Positions 15,054 through 23,079 of a stretch of DNA of 36,071 nucleotides are shown here, piece by piece. Position 1 is the stretch's first letter; the number at the start of each line of letters is the position of its first letter. Below the pieces are notes generated by a model that was given only the letters and a program-made list of their open reading frames with translations, had not been told where the DNA came from and made no database searches. The DNA lies in assembly GCA_020073215.1 (NCBI GenBank), contig JAIQFO010000050.1, forward strand, positions 1-36,071, given 5' to 3'. This DNA comes from Terriglobia bacterium. Lineage in GTDB: Bacteria; Acidobacteriota; Terriglobia; Terriglobales; Acidobacteriaceae. The position numbers and the translations under genes are program-made.

Positions 15054-15860
15054 TTACAACGACGATGTACTGGCGTCGAATTGATGAGCGTCTCGCCGCT
15101 GGCCAATCAAGTACGTAACCGGCGTGTACCCAGTTGAATCCTCGCCACTCTCCCACTGGTATTCGTTCGCGGTCAGTTTTTCGACGAGCTCCCGCAGTTC
15201 CTGTGGCCGGTAGGTGCGAAGGCACGACACTACTCCATCGAACAGCAAGACGAGGGGAATGATGGGGATCAAGTACGTCCAGAACAACCGTGACCAGCGG
15301 AAGGGACGGATCCACGGAGTGCAGAGGGACAGCAGGAGAGCAAACGCAAACACCAGGCCGATGGTTGACGGGGCGCGTCTCGCAATTTCAAAGATGCCGA
15401 TGCTTTCGCCGGCATCGACGGCATTTTGGAGTATGGCGCGAGCCTCTGCTGGCGCGAAATGGTGAAATGACGTGAACAAGGTTCGAAACCCTGTCAATTC
15501 ATCGGGGACGTTCATCGCCTCAACCGGGCCCGGATAGAAAGTAATGTGATTCCCAGACGCCGCTCTGACGTTTTGCAGCGCCCCGAGGTTTGGGTATTTG
15601 TCGGTGAGCCAAATGTGAAGGCCCGACGGGTCTCCCTGGAGCTTTTGAGAAAGATCGAACCAGGGCCCGCCACCGCCGGAACACAGATCGACAACCGATC
15701 GGCTGCGCGTCAAGTCAAGCGCGCTTTGCAACCGCGGGGCAATGGACGCGTAGGCCTTGATGAGATGGAACCCAAACTGAAGCGCATCCGTAACTCCGTC
15801 TCGAAGAGACGAGGGGAACCACGGTTGTTCGTGGAACTCGATAAACTGTACGCGACGCAT
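15054..15860 (-). CDS. SAM-methyltransferase-like protein with C-terminal membrane segments
   Basis: A 268-residue protein. Residues 50-160 look like a class I methyltransferase: motif I 'SVVDLCSGGGGPWFDL', an acidic 'LHIWLTDKYPN' at strand 2 and 'FRTLFTSFHHFAPAEARAIL' near motif IV. After 'IGIFEIARR' there are two hydrophobic segments (about 164-182, 'TIGLVFAFALLLSLCTPWI', and about 192-210, 'LFWTYLIPIIPLVLLFDGV') that should insert in the membrane. A soluble tail with 'YTPVTYLIGQR' follows. The substrate is unknown; a lipid or membrane-bound target is an inference from the anchor. The ATG at 15860 has no strong ribosome site. It is divergent from hisS. Confidence 0.75.
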   Translation of the reverse strand: MRRVQFIEFHEQPWFPSSLRDGVTDALQFGFHLIKAYASIAPRLQSALDLTRSRSVVDLCSGGGGPWFDLSQKLQGDPSGLHIWLTDKYPNLGALQNVRAASGNHITFYPGPVEAMNVPDELTGFRTLFTSFHHFAPAEARAILQNAVDAGESIGIFEIARRAPSTIGLVFAFALLLSLCTPWIRPFRWSRLFWTYLIPIIPLVLLFDGVVSCLRTYRPQELRELVEKLTANEYQWESGEDSTGYTPVTYLIGQRRDAHQFDASTSSL

Positions 15861-15970
15861 GGCGAGTTGGTCCGGTCAGGACGGCGTGAACATTCTCGTC
15901 GATCTCCGCAAAAATATCGATTCGACGTTAAACTAATCCAGTGAAGCAGTGACACGAGAACCGATCTGTA

Positions 15971-15992
15971 GAGACGGGGCTTGCCCCGTCTC
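15971..15992. repeat. GC palindrome family, copy 2
   Basis: Arms GAGACGGGGC and GCCCCGTCTC flank TT. It lies in the 176-bp divergent region between the membrane methyltransferase gene and hisS. Confidence 0.8.
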
Positions 15993-16036
15993 AGTTTGGC
16001 GGATGGCTTGAGCAACGACCAGCGATCCAAGACAAA

Positions 16037-17323
16037 ATGATCAAATCCCCCCGAGGAACCCGCGACCTTCTCCCGCCCGACACCGCGCTTTGGAACTTCG
16101 TCGAGGCCGCCGTGCGCGACGTCTTCCGCGCCTACAACTTCCACGAAATCCGCACGCCTATCTTCGAGTCCACCGAACTGTTCGCTCGCGGCGTAGGCGA
16201 AGAGACCGACATCGTCAGCAAGGAAATGTTCACCTGGGAAGATCGCGGGCGCGCCGCAAGCGACAAAGGCCAGTCCCTCACCCTCCGGCCCGAAAACACC
16301 GCCGGCATCGTCCGCGCCTACATCGAGCACAAATTGTGGGAGCGCGGCCTGAATAAATTCTTCTCGATCGGCCCCATGTTTCGCCGCGAGCGCCCGCAAA
16401 AAGGACGCTACCGCCAGTTCTACCAAATTGATGCCGAGGTCATCGGCCCAGCCTCATCCGGCAGCGAATCCCCGGCCCGCGACGCCGAAATTCTGGAAAT
16501 GCTGGCCACGCTGCTCGACCGCGTCGGCATCGCCAACTGGACGCTCGAACTGAACTCGGTTGGCTGCCCCGCCGACCGCGCAAGATTCAACGATGCGCTC
16601 CGCCGTGCGCTCGCACCCGTGGTAGGAAAGATGTGCGCCGACTGCCAGCGCCGCGCCGTAACCAACCCGCTGCGTGTCTTCGACTGCAAAGTTCCCGAGG
16701 ACCAGCCCATCATCGCAAAGCTGCCCACCATCAGCCAGTTTCTGGACGAAGCTTGCCGCGCCCACTACGAAGGGGTGAAACAAATCCTGAACGCGGTCCA
16801 GATTCCTTACCAGGAAAACCCGCGCCTGGTGCGAGGCCTCGATTACTACACCCGCACCGCGTTTGAATTTACCCACGGCTCGCTCGGAGCCCAGAACGCG
16901 ATCCTCGGCGGCGGACGATACGACGGTTTGTCGGAAGCGCTCGGTGGGCCGGCCGCTCCGGGGATTGGCTTTGCCATCGGCGAAGACCGGCTTGTGCTTT
17001 CGCTAATGGAGACCGAGTCGGCGGAATCGGTGATCCGCAAGCCTGACGTTTATATTGCTCCGCTCGGTGCAGGCATGAATCGCGAAGCGGCTCGGCTGGC
17101 GCGCGAACTGCGGCGGCACGATCTGGTGGTCGATCTGGGAGACGAATCGTTTCGCTTAAAGAAATCGTTCGAGGCAGCCGACAGGATGCGAGCCCGATAT
17201 ATCCTCATCGTCGGCGAAAACGAAGTGGCGGCCGATGCTTTCGCGCTCAAGCATCTGGCCTCCGGCGAACAAGTCACGGTTCCGCGCGGGGATCTGGCGC
17301 AACGGATTTTGCGGAACGAGTAA
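16037..17323 (+). CDS. hisS: Histidyl-tRNA synthetase
   Basis: A 428-residue class II aminoacyl-tRNA synthetase that charges tRNA-His. 'SPRGTRDLLPPD' is the family N-terminus. 'LTLRPENTAGIVRAYIEHKL' and 'GPMFRRERPQKGRYRQFYQID' are motif 2 and its loop, 'LVRGLDYYTRTAFEF' is the histidine-specific HisA motif, and 'GGGRYDGLSEALGG' with 'GIGFAIGEDRL' form motif 3. A C-terminal anticodon-binding domain covers about 335-428. Length is typical. The ATG at 16037 begins exactly at the family N-terminus. No his-operon gene is adjacent. Confidence 0.97.
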   Translation: MIKSPRGTRDLLPPDTALWNFVEAAVRDVFRAYNFHEIRTPIFESTELFARGVGEETDIVSKEMFTWEDRGRAASDKGQSLTLRPENTAGIVRAYIEHKLWERGLNKFFSIGPMFRRERPQKGRYRQFYQIDAEVIGPASSGSESPARDAEILEMLATLLDRVGIANWTLELNSVGCPADRARFNDALRRALAPVVGKMCADCQRRAVTNPLRVFDCKVPEDQPIIAKLPTISQFLDEACRAHYEGVKQILNAVQIPYQENPRLVRGLDYYTRTAFEFTHGSLGAQNAILGGGRYDGLSEALGGPAAPGIGFAIGEDRLVLSLMETESAESVIRKPDVYIAPLGAGMNREAARLARELRRHDLVVDLGDESFRLKKSFEAADRMRARYILIVGENEVAADAFALKHLASGEQVTVPRGDLAQRILRNE

Positions 17324-17361
17324 CACCCCGAAGGCACGTGTGCTCCTCAGGAGACAGAACA

Positions 17362-17814
17362 ATGAAAATGATCTCTCTGCTTTGCGCAGTCATTGCCGGC
17401 GTCACCTTGGCGTTTGCCCAAGCTCCCGTTTCCAAGCCTCTTTCCGCTTTCGACCAGGCACTCGTCAGCCGCGAGAATGGGTTCTTGCAGGCCATGCAGG
17501 ACAAGAACGCAGCCTCTGTGAGCCAGATCGTCAGCGACGACTTCGAGGGCATCGCTACCAACGGAGATTTCTACGAGAAAGAGGAACTGCTCAGTGCGGC
17601 GCAGGAAGGCTTGCCGAAAGATTTTCGCATTTACGACCTGCGGATCATGCGGCTCAATGCCGATTGTGCCGTGGTTACCTACAACAATATTGTTCCCGGA
17701 GCGCACCCGCGCTATCGCCACGTTAGCCACACCTGGACCCGGGAAGGCAACGAGTGGAAGCTGCGGTTTGAACAGGAGACGCCGAACCTGTGGAGCGCCG
17801 CCGATCTGGATTAG
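17362..17814 (+). CDS. Secreted NTF2-like (DUF4440-type) protein
   Basis: A 150-residue protein with a signal peptide (about 1-20, ending LAFAQA). The rest has the cone-shaped NTF2/SnoaL-like pattern: an N-terminal helix 'FDQALVSRENGFLQAMQDKNAASVSQIVSDDFEGI', then strands such as 'RIMRLNADCAVVTYN', 'HVSHTWTREGNEWKLRFEQETP'. No catalytic residue can be named. AGGAGA lies eight bases before ATG 17362. It follows hisS by 38 bp and could be co-transcribed with it. Two further secreted proteins of the same fold occur in the window (26204 and 30328). Confidence 0.75.
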   Translation: MKMISLLCAVIAGVTLAFAQAPVSKPLSAFDQALVSRENGFLQAMQDKNAASVSQIVSDDFEGIATNGDFYEKEELLSAAQEGLPKDFRIYDLRIMRLNADCAVVTYNNIVPGAHPRYRHVSHTWTREGNEWKLRFEQETPNLWSAADLD

Positions 17815-17901
17815 CTCTACAGATTAACTTCATTGACATCCAACCGCCCCCGGAGTACTGTTCCGACCGCACGTAACGCAAAAACATAGGGGGAGACAAG
17901 A

Positions 17902-18681
17902 ATGAACAGAAGAGTGTGGGAGTATTTTGCAGTCGTGTGCGCGGTCGCCATGATCGCCGTTTGCGCCGCACCGGTACTAGCGCAGGATGAACCGAAGGAA
18001 AAACCGCCGATGTACAGTTACGTCGGGAATTGGAGCATTCCCCGCGCGCAGTGGGCGGAGATGGATAAGGCCAGCGCCGCTAATCAGAAGATTCTGGAAA
18101 AGGCGATGGCCGATGGAACCATTGTGGGCTACGGCAACGACATGAACCTGGTGCATACGCCGGACGGGGACACACACGACGACTGGTGGTCGGCGATGTC
18201 CATGGCCGGGATCCTGAACGTGCTGGACAAGTTCTACAAGAACAACTCGTCAACCTCCCCCGTGCTGGCCAGCGCCACCAAACACTGGGACAACATATTC
18301 GTCAGCCGGTATTACAACTGGCATTCGGGCCCGTATAAGGGAGCTTATGGGCGCGTGGCGCAGTACCAACTGAAGTCCGATGCGCCGAATAATGCCCTGG
18401 AGACGCTCAGCAAGAATCTGCTCGTGCCGCTGCTGGAGAAGTTGCTGGCCGACGGCGCGATTCTCGAGTATGAAGTTGACACCGAGGCGATCCACACCGA
18501 TTCTCCCAGAAACTTCTGGGTCGTCTTCATCGCGTCCAACGCGGAAGGCCTGGACAAGTTCAATGCGGCGCTGCAGGAGGCGAGCAAGAAGAACCCCCTG
18601 AACGGCCCGGCGTTCGGCTCGATGACGGACTTCAAAGAACACCGCGATTATCTGGCCAGTTCAACCGGAACTTACAAATAG
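17902..18681 (+). CDS. Secreted protein of unknown function
   Basis: A 259-residue protein that I do not recognise. A signal peptide (about 1-28, 'VVCAVAMIAVCAAPVLAQ') is clear and GGGGGAGA precedes ATG 17902. The mature part is polar with two similar halves. Around residues 40-100 it reads 'GNWSIPRAQWAEMDKASAANQKILEKAMADGTIVGYGNDMN..HTPDGDTHDDWW'; around 125-210 it reads 'YKGAYGRVAQYQLKSDAP..LLEKLLADGAILEYEVDTEAIHTDSPRNFW'. Each half has an 'LEK.(M/L)..DG.I..Y......HT' block, which suggests an internal duplication of a ferredoxin-like alpha/beta unit. This is pattern reading, not alignment. Confidence 0.7.
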   Translation: MNRRVWEYFAVVCAVAMIAVCAAPVLAQDEPKEKPPMYSYVGNWSIPRAQWAEMDKASAANQKILEKAMADGTIVGYGNDMNLVHTPDGDTHDDWWSAMSMAGILNVLDKFYKNNSSTSPVLASATKHWDNIFVSRYYNWHSGPYKGAYGRVAQYQLKSDAPNNALETLSKNLLVPLLEKLLADGAILEYEVDTEAIHTDSPRNFWVVFIASNAEGLDKFNAALQEASKKNPLNGPAFGSMTDFKEHRDYLASSTGTYK

Positions 18682-18746
18682 TTCCCATCGTTCCAACGAC
18701 CGGTTACCCCGGTCGGCATGCGGCGGCTGAGCTTTTTGACGCGGGC

Positions 18747-18779
18747 GCCCCGCTTCTCGGGCTCTTCGAGAAGTGGGGC
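18747..18779. other. 13-bp stem-loop between a secreted-protein gene and aspS
   Basis: GCCCCGCTTCTCG (18747-18759) pairs with CGAGAAGTGGGGC (18767-18779), with one G-T pair and a 7-nt loop. No T-tract follows on either strand, so termination is uncertain. The rest of 18682-18964 holds nothing else I can name. Confidence 0.5.
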
Positions 18780-18964
18780 GGTCGCTGCGATCGCGTGACA
18801 AGACTCCCATGCTGTCAAACTCCTTAAATGACGCTCCTTAGGGCCATGCCGGGCGGGTGGAATCGCCGACTCCCGAAGCCAGGACCTCGTCACGTTTATA
18901 ATCTTTGATTCGGCTCACCACCGTAAATCCAGCTCTAGCAATGGCAGCAAGATAAGGCGAAAAC

Positions 18965-20797
18965 GTGCTCGATCTTTTAGGCGACCTCCGGCGAACTCAC
19001 ATGTGCGGGGCGCTTCGGCTCTCCGATGCGGGCAAGAAAGTGGCGCTCATGGGATGGGTCAACCGGCGCCGCGACCTCGGCCAGATCATCTTCGTCGACC
19101 TGCGCGACCGCACCGGCATAACCCAAGTCGTGTTCAGCCACGAACTGAATGCGGCCGTTCATCGCAAGGCGGAAGAGCTGCGCAACGAGTTCGTGATTGC
19201 GGCGATCGGCACCGTCAAGCGTCGCGACGCCGATACCATCAACCCCAACATTCCGACCGGTGAAGTGGAACTGGTGGTGGAAGAACTGCGCATTCTAAAC
19301 GTGTCGAAACCGCTGCCGTTTCTGCCTTCGGATACGGTGCTGGCAAACGAAGAAATGCGCTTGAAGTATCGCTACATCGACCTGCGCCGCGACGCCATGC
19401 AGTTCAACATCGAGCTGCGACACAAGGTGGCGCTGGCCATCCGCGACAACCTGGCGTCGCAGGGCTTCTTCGAGATTGAAACGCCGTTCATGACGCGCTC
19501 CACGCCCGAGGGGGCGCGAGATTATCTCGTTCCCAGCCGCGTATCGCCGGGATCGTTTTATGCGCTACCGCAATCGCCGCAACTGTTCAAGCAGATCCTG
19601 ATGATTTCGGGCTTCGACAGATATTTTCAGATCGTGCGCTGCTTCCGCGACGAAGACCTGCGCGCCGACCGCCAGCCCGAATTCACCCAGATCGATCTGG
19701 AGATGTCCTATCCGCAGCCGGAGCGGGTTTGGGAGGTGGTGGAAAGCTTCCTGACGGCGGCGTTCGCGGCTGGAGGCTACGCGATCAGAACGCCTTTCCC
19801 GCGCATGGATTTCGACGACGCCATCCGCCAGTACGGCGTCGACAAGCCCGACCTGCGCCTGCCCGCCTTCACCGATGTGGCCGATTGTTTTGCGGCAGCG
19901 GACCTGGAACAACTGGCGATCAATAAAGACCTGCCCGTGATTGCCCTTCGTATTCCGCACGTCGGCGAACTATCACGCAAAGAGCGCGACGACATCAAGC
20001 CGCTGTTTGTCTCGAAGGGCGGAGCGCGCGTGTTCGAAGACTTCAAGCGCATTGAGAACAAGTTTCCCGAGGCGGGCGCGAAAGTCCGAGAGAAAGTGCG
20101 AGCCAAAGCGGGCGCGGCGGCGGACGATCTGCTCGTGCTGGTCGTGGGGTCGGCGCAGTCCGGCGCCTCGGGAGCCGCGCATCCGGCCAGCAAGCGCAAA
20201 GTGACGCCCGCGGAACTGGCGATCTATGCCTCGGCGGGACTGCTGCGGGTGGCGCTGGCGCAGAAATATGCCGACCGGCACAAGCTTTTCCAGAAAGGCG
20301 ATTTCCGCTTTCTTTGGGTGACGAACTTCCCCATGTTCGAGTACGACGAAGGCGAAAAGCGGTGGATGGCCGCGCACCATCCCTTCACCTCGCCCCACGA
20401 TGAAGACATGGACAAACTCGAAACCGATCCGGCGATGGTACGCGCCCTCGCCTACGACGTGGTGCTGAATGGAACGGAGTTAGGGTCGGGGTCGATCCGT
20501 ATTCATCGCCAAGATGTGCAGAGCAGAATTTTCCACGCGCTCGGCATGACGGAAGAAGAAGCGCGCTCGCGCTTCGGCTTCTTCCTGGAAGCGCTCGAAT
20601 ACGGGACGCCCCCGCACGGCGGAATCGCGCTCGGCCTTGATCGCATCGTGATGATTCTGGCGGGAGCCGATAGTCTGCGCGAGGTAATTCCCTTCCCAAA
20701 AACGGCGGCCGCCAAGGACTTAATGATGGAAGCGCCCACGCCGGTGGCCGAGGGGCAACTACGGGAGTTGGGGATTGGGGTGGTGGTGAAGAAGTAG
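18965..20797 (+). CDS. aspS: Aspartyl-tRNA synthetase
   Basis: A 610-residue class IIb synthetase. An OB-fold anticodon domain (about 10-115, 'GWVNRRRDLGQIIFVDLRDRTG') is followed by the catalytic core with 'TPEGARDYLVPSR', 'LPQSPQLFKQILMISGFDRYFQI', motif 2 'RCFRDEDLRADRQPEFTQID', a bacterial GAD insertion (about 290-430) and motif 3 'GIALGLDRIVMILAG'. The residue after 'RRRD' is Leu, as in E. coli; non-discriminating enzymes that also charge tRNA-Asn usually have His there, so it looks like a discriminating type (inference from one position). The start is GTG 18965. The GAD domain carries a Lys/Ala-rich stretch with a 'SGASGAAHPASKRK' insertion. Confidence 0.97.
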   Translation: MLDLLGDLRRTHMCGALRLSDAGKKVALMGWVNRRRDLGQIIFVDLRDRTGITQVVFSHELNAAVHRKAEELRNEFVIAAIGTVKRRDADTINPNIPTGEVELVVEELRILNVSKPLPFLPSDTVLANEEMRLKYRYIDLRRDAMQFNIELRHKVALAIRDNLASQGFFEIETPFMTRSTPEGARDYLVPSRVSPGSFYALPQSPQLFKQILMISGFDRYFQIVRCFRDEDLRADRQPEFTQIDLEMSYPQPERVWEVVESFLTAAFAAGGYAIRTPFPRMDFDDAIRQYGVDKPDLRLPAFTDVADCFAAADLEQLAINKDLPVIALRIPHVGELSRKERDDIKPLFVSKGGARVFEDFKRIENKFPEAGAKVREKVRAKAGAAADDLLVLVVGSAQSGASGAAHPASKRKVTPAELAIYASAGLLRVALAQKYADRHKLFQKGDFRFLWVTNFPMFEYDEGEKRWMAAHHPFTSPHDEDMDKLETDPAMVRALAYDVVLNGTELGSGSIRIHRQDVQSRIFHALGMTEEEARSRFGFFLEALEYGTPPHGGIALGLDRIVMILAGADSLREVIPFPKTAAAKDLMMEAPTPVAEGQLRELGIGVVVKK

Positions 20798-20863
20798 GCA
20801 CGACAGATCCCGCTCATCGCAAAGAGCGTCAAGTGGCGCACCTGGTAGCAAATCCGCCTCGCG

Positions 20864-22432
20864 TCAGAATGTTGCCGAACCTTGGCTCACCCACACTGCC
20901 GCCCCGTTTGGCGATGACAGCCGAGCATAGAAAGTCTTCTTCGGCGTGTTATCCGAGCTCAACAAAGGCACCGTGACGGTTTGCTGCAGCATGCCCGGGG
21001 AGAAGGTGAGGGTTTGAAATGTGGCTGCATAGTCCGTGCCCGCGATTGCGCTGCCGTCCGCAGTTGAAAAGTTCACCGAGACCGATTTGGCGAGCGATGG
21101 ATTCACCGTCACCGTGAACACCGCCGATGATCCCTGGATAACAGCGTCGCTCACAGAGAATTGCTGCAGAAGCGAGTGTACCCGCACCCACCCAAATAAG
21201 GCGGGTGTCTGTCCCTCGCAATGTTGTTCGAAGTCGGCGGCGAAGGATTGCAACGCGCCGGTAGTATTGTTGTACCCCGCCTTGAGCACGTCGAAGCTTC
21301 CCGTTAGGGTATTACAGCCGCGCCCGTCTCCATAAACGCTCAATCCCGGAATACCTGCAGGCTGGAAAGGATAACGTTGCGCGTTCAGATATTCACCCTT
21401 GGTCAGACGCGCGGTGCTTGGGCCGGCAAAATCGGTCTCCCAGTTGTCACCGTTGTTGATGTGAATCGTCACCACATTCGCCCAGGTGTCGGAAGTGAAA
21501 ACAGCGTCGGATAGCGTGATGAGGTATTGCTGCCCACCTCCTACATAATCGCTGGCTTGGCTGCTCATCGCGAGTACAGTCTGAGCGATGTTGGGGTCGC
21601 GAATCAAAACGGACGTGGAAGCGGCACCCAACAGGGCGCCCGTCGGTGTATTCAGCGCAATTTTGAACGTCTTGTTCCCCCGCGCCAGCCGATCTCCGAT
21701 GATGGGGACCATGATATATTCCGAGGTCGTTCCGGCCGGGAAGGTCACCGCCCCGGTCGTGGCCACATAATCAACGCCTTGTACGCCCGTGGCATCGGCC
21801 GTCGCATACTGCACCGTGACCGCGCTCTGGCTTGGTCTCGATAGCGCGATCTCGATGAGACTGTCACTCGTCCCAGCGTTCCCCTTGAGAGTGTATGCCT
21901 TTCCAATCCCAAGCCGTGGCGCGGCGTTGACGCTTGAGTTATAGCGGACCGAGCCATACAAAGCTGGAAGCGCTCCTTCACAATGCTGCTCGAAGTCGAT
22001 CGCCAGCCGAGCGACGGTTCCGTCCAGCGCCAGTGCGAAGTCAGACACCAGGAATTGACCGGCGTCCGTGTTACAGCCCCGCCCGTCTCCGAACACATCG
22101 ATACCCGGCCGAGTGGGCGAGCGGAAGGGCGTCCGTTGTGCGCCCACGTACTGTCCTCGAGCGAATTTCACGGACTGCGGTGAACCAAAGTCTAAGGTCC
22201 ACCATTGGCTGTTGTCTGACGAGTTGAAAGAGACGGTCACAGTGCTGGTTCCGTTTGAGACCGTGAATGTGCCATCCGCCGCAGTAAATGTCTGTGTAAT
22301 CCCTTGTCCGATGTAGTCGCCCGGTTGACTGTTCAGGTAGAGGTAGGTTGTTGCGGTCGACGCGGATGCTGCGCACGTAATCAAGCACACAAAGGAAACT
22401 ATCCAGAGAAGACGCCAGGCGTATAAAGACAT
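20864..22432 (-). CDS. Secreted protein with duplicated module plus Calx-beta domains
   Basis: A 522-residue exported protein with a signal peptide at about 1-25. It has the order A-B-A-B. The A units (about 30-166 and 286-420) are an unnamed module repeated in tandem with shared motifs: '(Q/S)..DY(I/V)G', 'AQR.PF', 'GDGRGCNT..G.F', and 'DFEQHCEG..PAL(Y/F)G.VR..S'. The B units (about 170-280 and 425-522) are Calx-beta-like, with 'TVQYATADATGVQGVDYVATTGAVTFPAGTTS' and 'VNFSTADGSAIAGTDYAATFQTLTFSPG'. Each A unit has two cysteines (120/151 and 373/405) that could form a disulfide. GGAGC lies 6 bases upstream of ATG 22432. A role in calcium-dependent surface binding or adhesion is plausible from Calx-beta but not shown. 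Confidence 0.85.
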   Translation of the reverse strand: MSLYAWRLLWIVSFVCLITCAASASTATTYLYLNSQPGDYIGQGITQTFTAADGTFTVSNGTSTVTVSFNSSDNSQWWTLDFGSPQSVKFARGQYVGAQRTPFRSPTRPGIDVFGDGRGCNTDAGQFLVSDFALALDGTVARLAIDFEQHCEGALPALYGSVRYNSSVNAAPRLGIGKAYTLKGNAGTSDSLIEIALSRPSQSAVTVQYATADATGVQGVDYVATTGAVTFPAGTTSEYIMVPIIGDRLARGNKTFKIALNTPTGALLGAASTSVLIRDPNIAQTVLAMSSQASDYVGGGQQYLITLSDAVFTSDTWANVVTIHINNGDNWETDFAGPSTARLTKGEYLNAQRYPFQPAGIPGLSVYGDGRGCNTLTGSFDVLKAGYNNTTGALQSFAADFEQHCEGQTPALFGWVRVHSLLQQFSVSDAVIQGSSAVFTVTVNPSLAKSVSVNFSTADGSAIAGTDYAATFQTLTFSPGMLQQTVTVPLLSSDNTPKKTFYARLSSPNGAAVWVSQGSATF

Positions 22433-22586
22433 TCAGATGCTCCTTCGAAACTGGACAGTCTACCACTATCTTCTTTTGGCTAACAGGTGCAACAACATGC
22501 ACACTAAGTCGCAAAAACTGCGTCTAATTCGACAGTTACTGGGTGGTGATCGCAGGATGGAGATACGGGACTCTCGCCCGCCCGAA

Positions 22587-22904
22587 TCACTCTGACTTTT
22601 TCGCTGCTTCCAGGAAGGAGCGAAGCTCATCGATGTCTTCCGGGAGCATCTTGGTGAATTCGATGCCATTGCCTACCAGGGCATCGCAGGTAACCACGGT
22701 GGCCATCACCAGGAGTGTGTCCTCCAGTTGCAGTTTCATGTCGAGCTTGGTTCCGACCGGCCAGGGAAAGCAGGTTTCGATGTAGCATCCGGTCAGGCCG
22801 AGGTCGGAGGTCGCACCGCGATAGGGGCTGCTGCTGCCTTCAACGATGATCTCTACCGGTACGCTGGTCTTAAGTCGGGGATGCGCGCGGCGATTGCGGT
22901 TCAT
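22587..22904 (-). CDS. PilZ-domain protein
   Basis: A 105-residue stand-alone PilZ protein, a candidate cyclic-di-GMP receptor. The N-terminal 'NRRAHPRLKTSVPVEI' holds the RxxxR motif. The second motif, normally (D/N)xSxxG, reads 'SDLGLTGCYIET', so the central Ser is Gly here and binding strength is uncertain. The rest forms a beta-barrel with 'GTKLDMKLQLEDTLLVMATVV' and a C-terminal helix. The start is ATG 22904. It is a single gene with no obvious operon partner. Confidence 0.85.
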   Translation of the reverse strand: MNRNRRAHPRLKTSVPVEIIVEGSSSPYRGATSDLGLTGCYIETCFPWPVGTKLDMKLQLEDTLLVMATVVTCDALVGNGIEFTKMLPEDIDELRSFLEAAKKSE

Positions 22905-23018
22905 GGCGTTCTTCGCGGGAACAGTTCGTTGCCCGCGACGAGTATACGTCAGGAATCAGAGACTAGGCACGGCCACTCGTTTCCGAACCCACGCCAAGGC
23001 GCGTCTCTAGCCGGGTGT

Positions 23019-23049
23019 CCCACTCATCGCGTTTTTTTTGATGAGTGGG
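23019..23049. repeat. 10-bp perfect stem with T8 in the loop
   Basis: CCCACTCATC (23019-23028) pairs with GATGAGTGGG (23040-23049); the 11-nt loop is GCG plus eight T. It lies 30 bp after the stop codon of the minus-strand gene at 23080, and on that strand the loop reads A8CGC. No T-tract follows the stem, so it is not a standard terminator. Confidence 0.6.
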
Positions 23050-23079
23050 ATGCCGCGAGCGTTCCGACTTTCGCTGGTT

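Noticed and set aside
18672..18893. A 73-codon minus-strand frame between the secreted protein gene and aspS
   Set aside because: It runs through a stem-loop, begins near no ribosome site and is Arg/Pro-rich without a domain.
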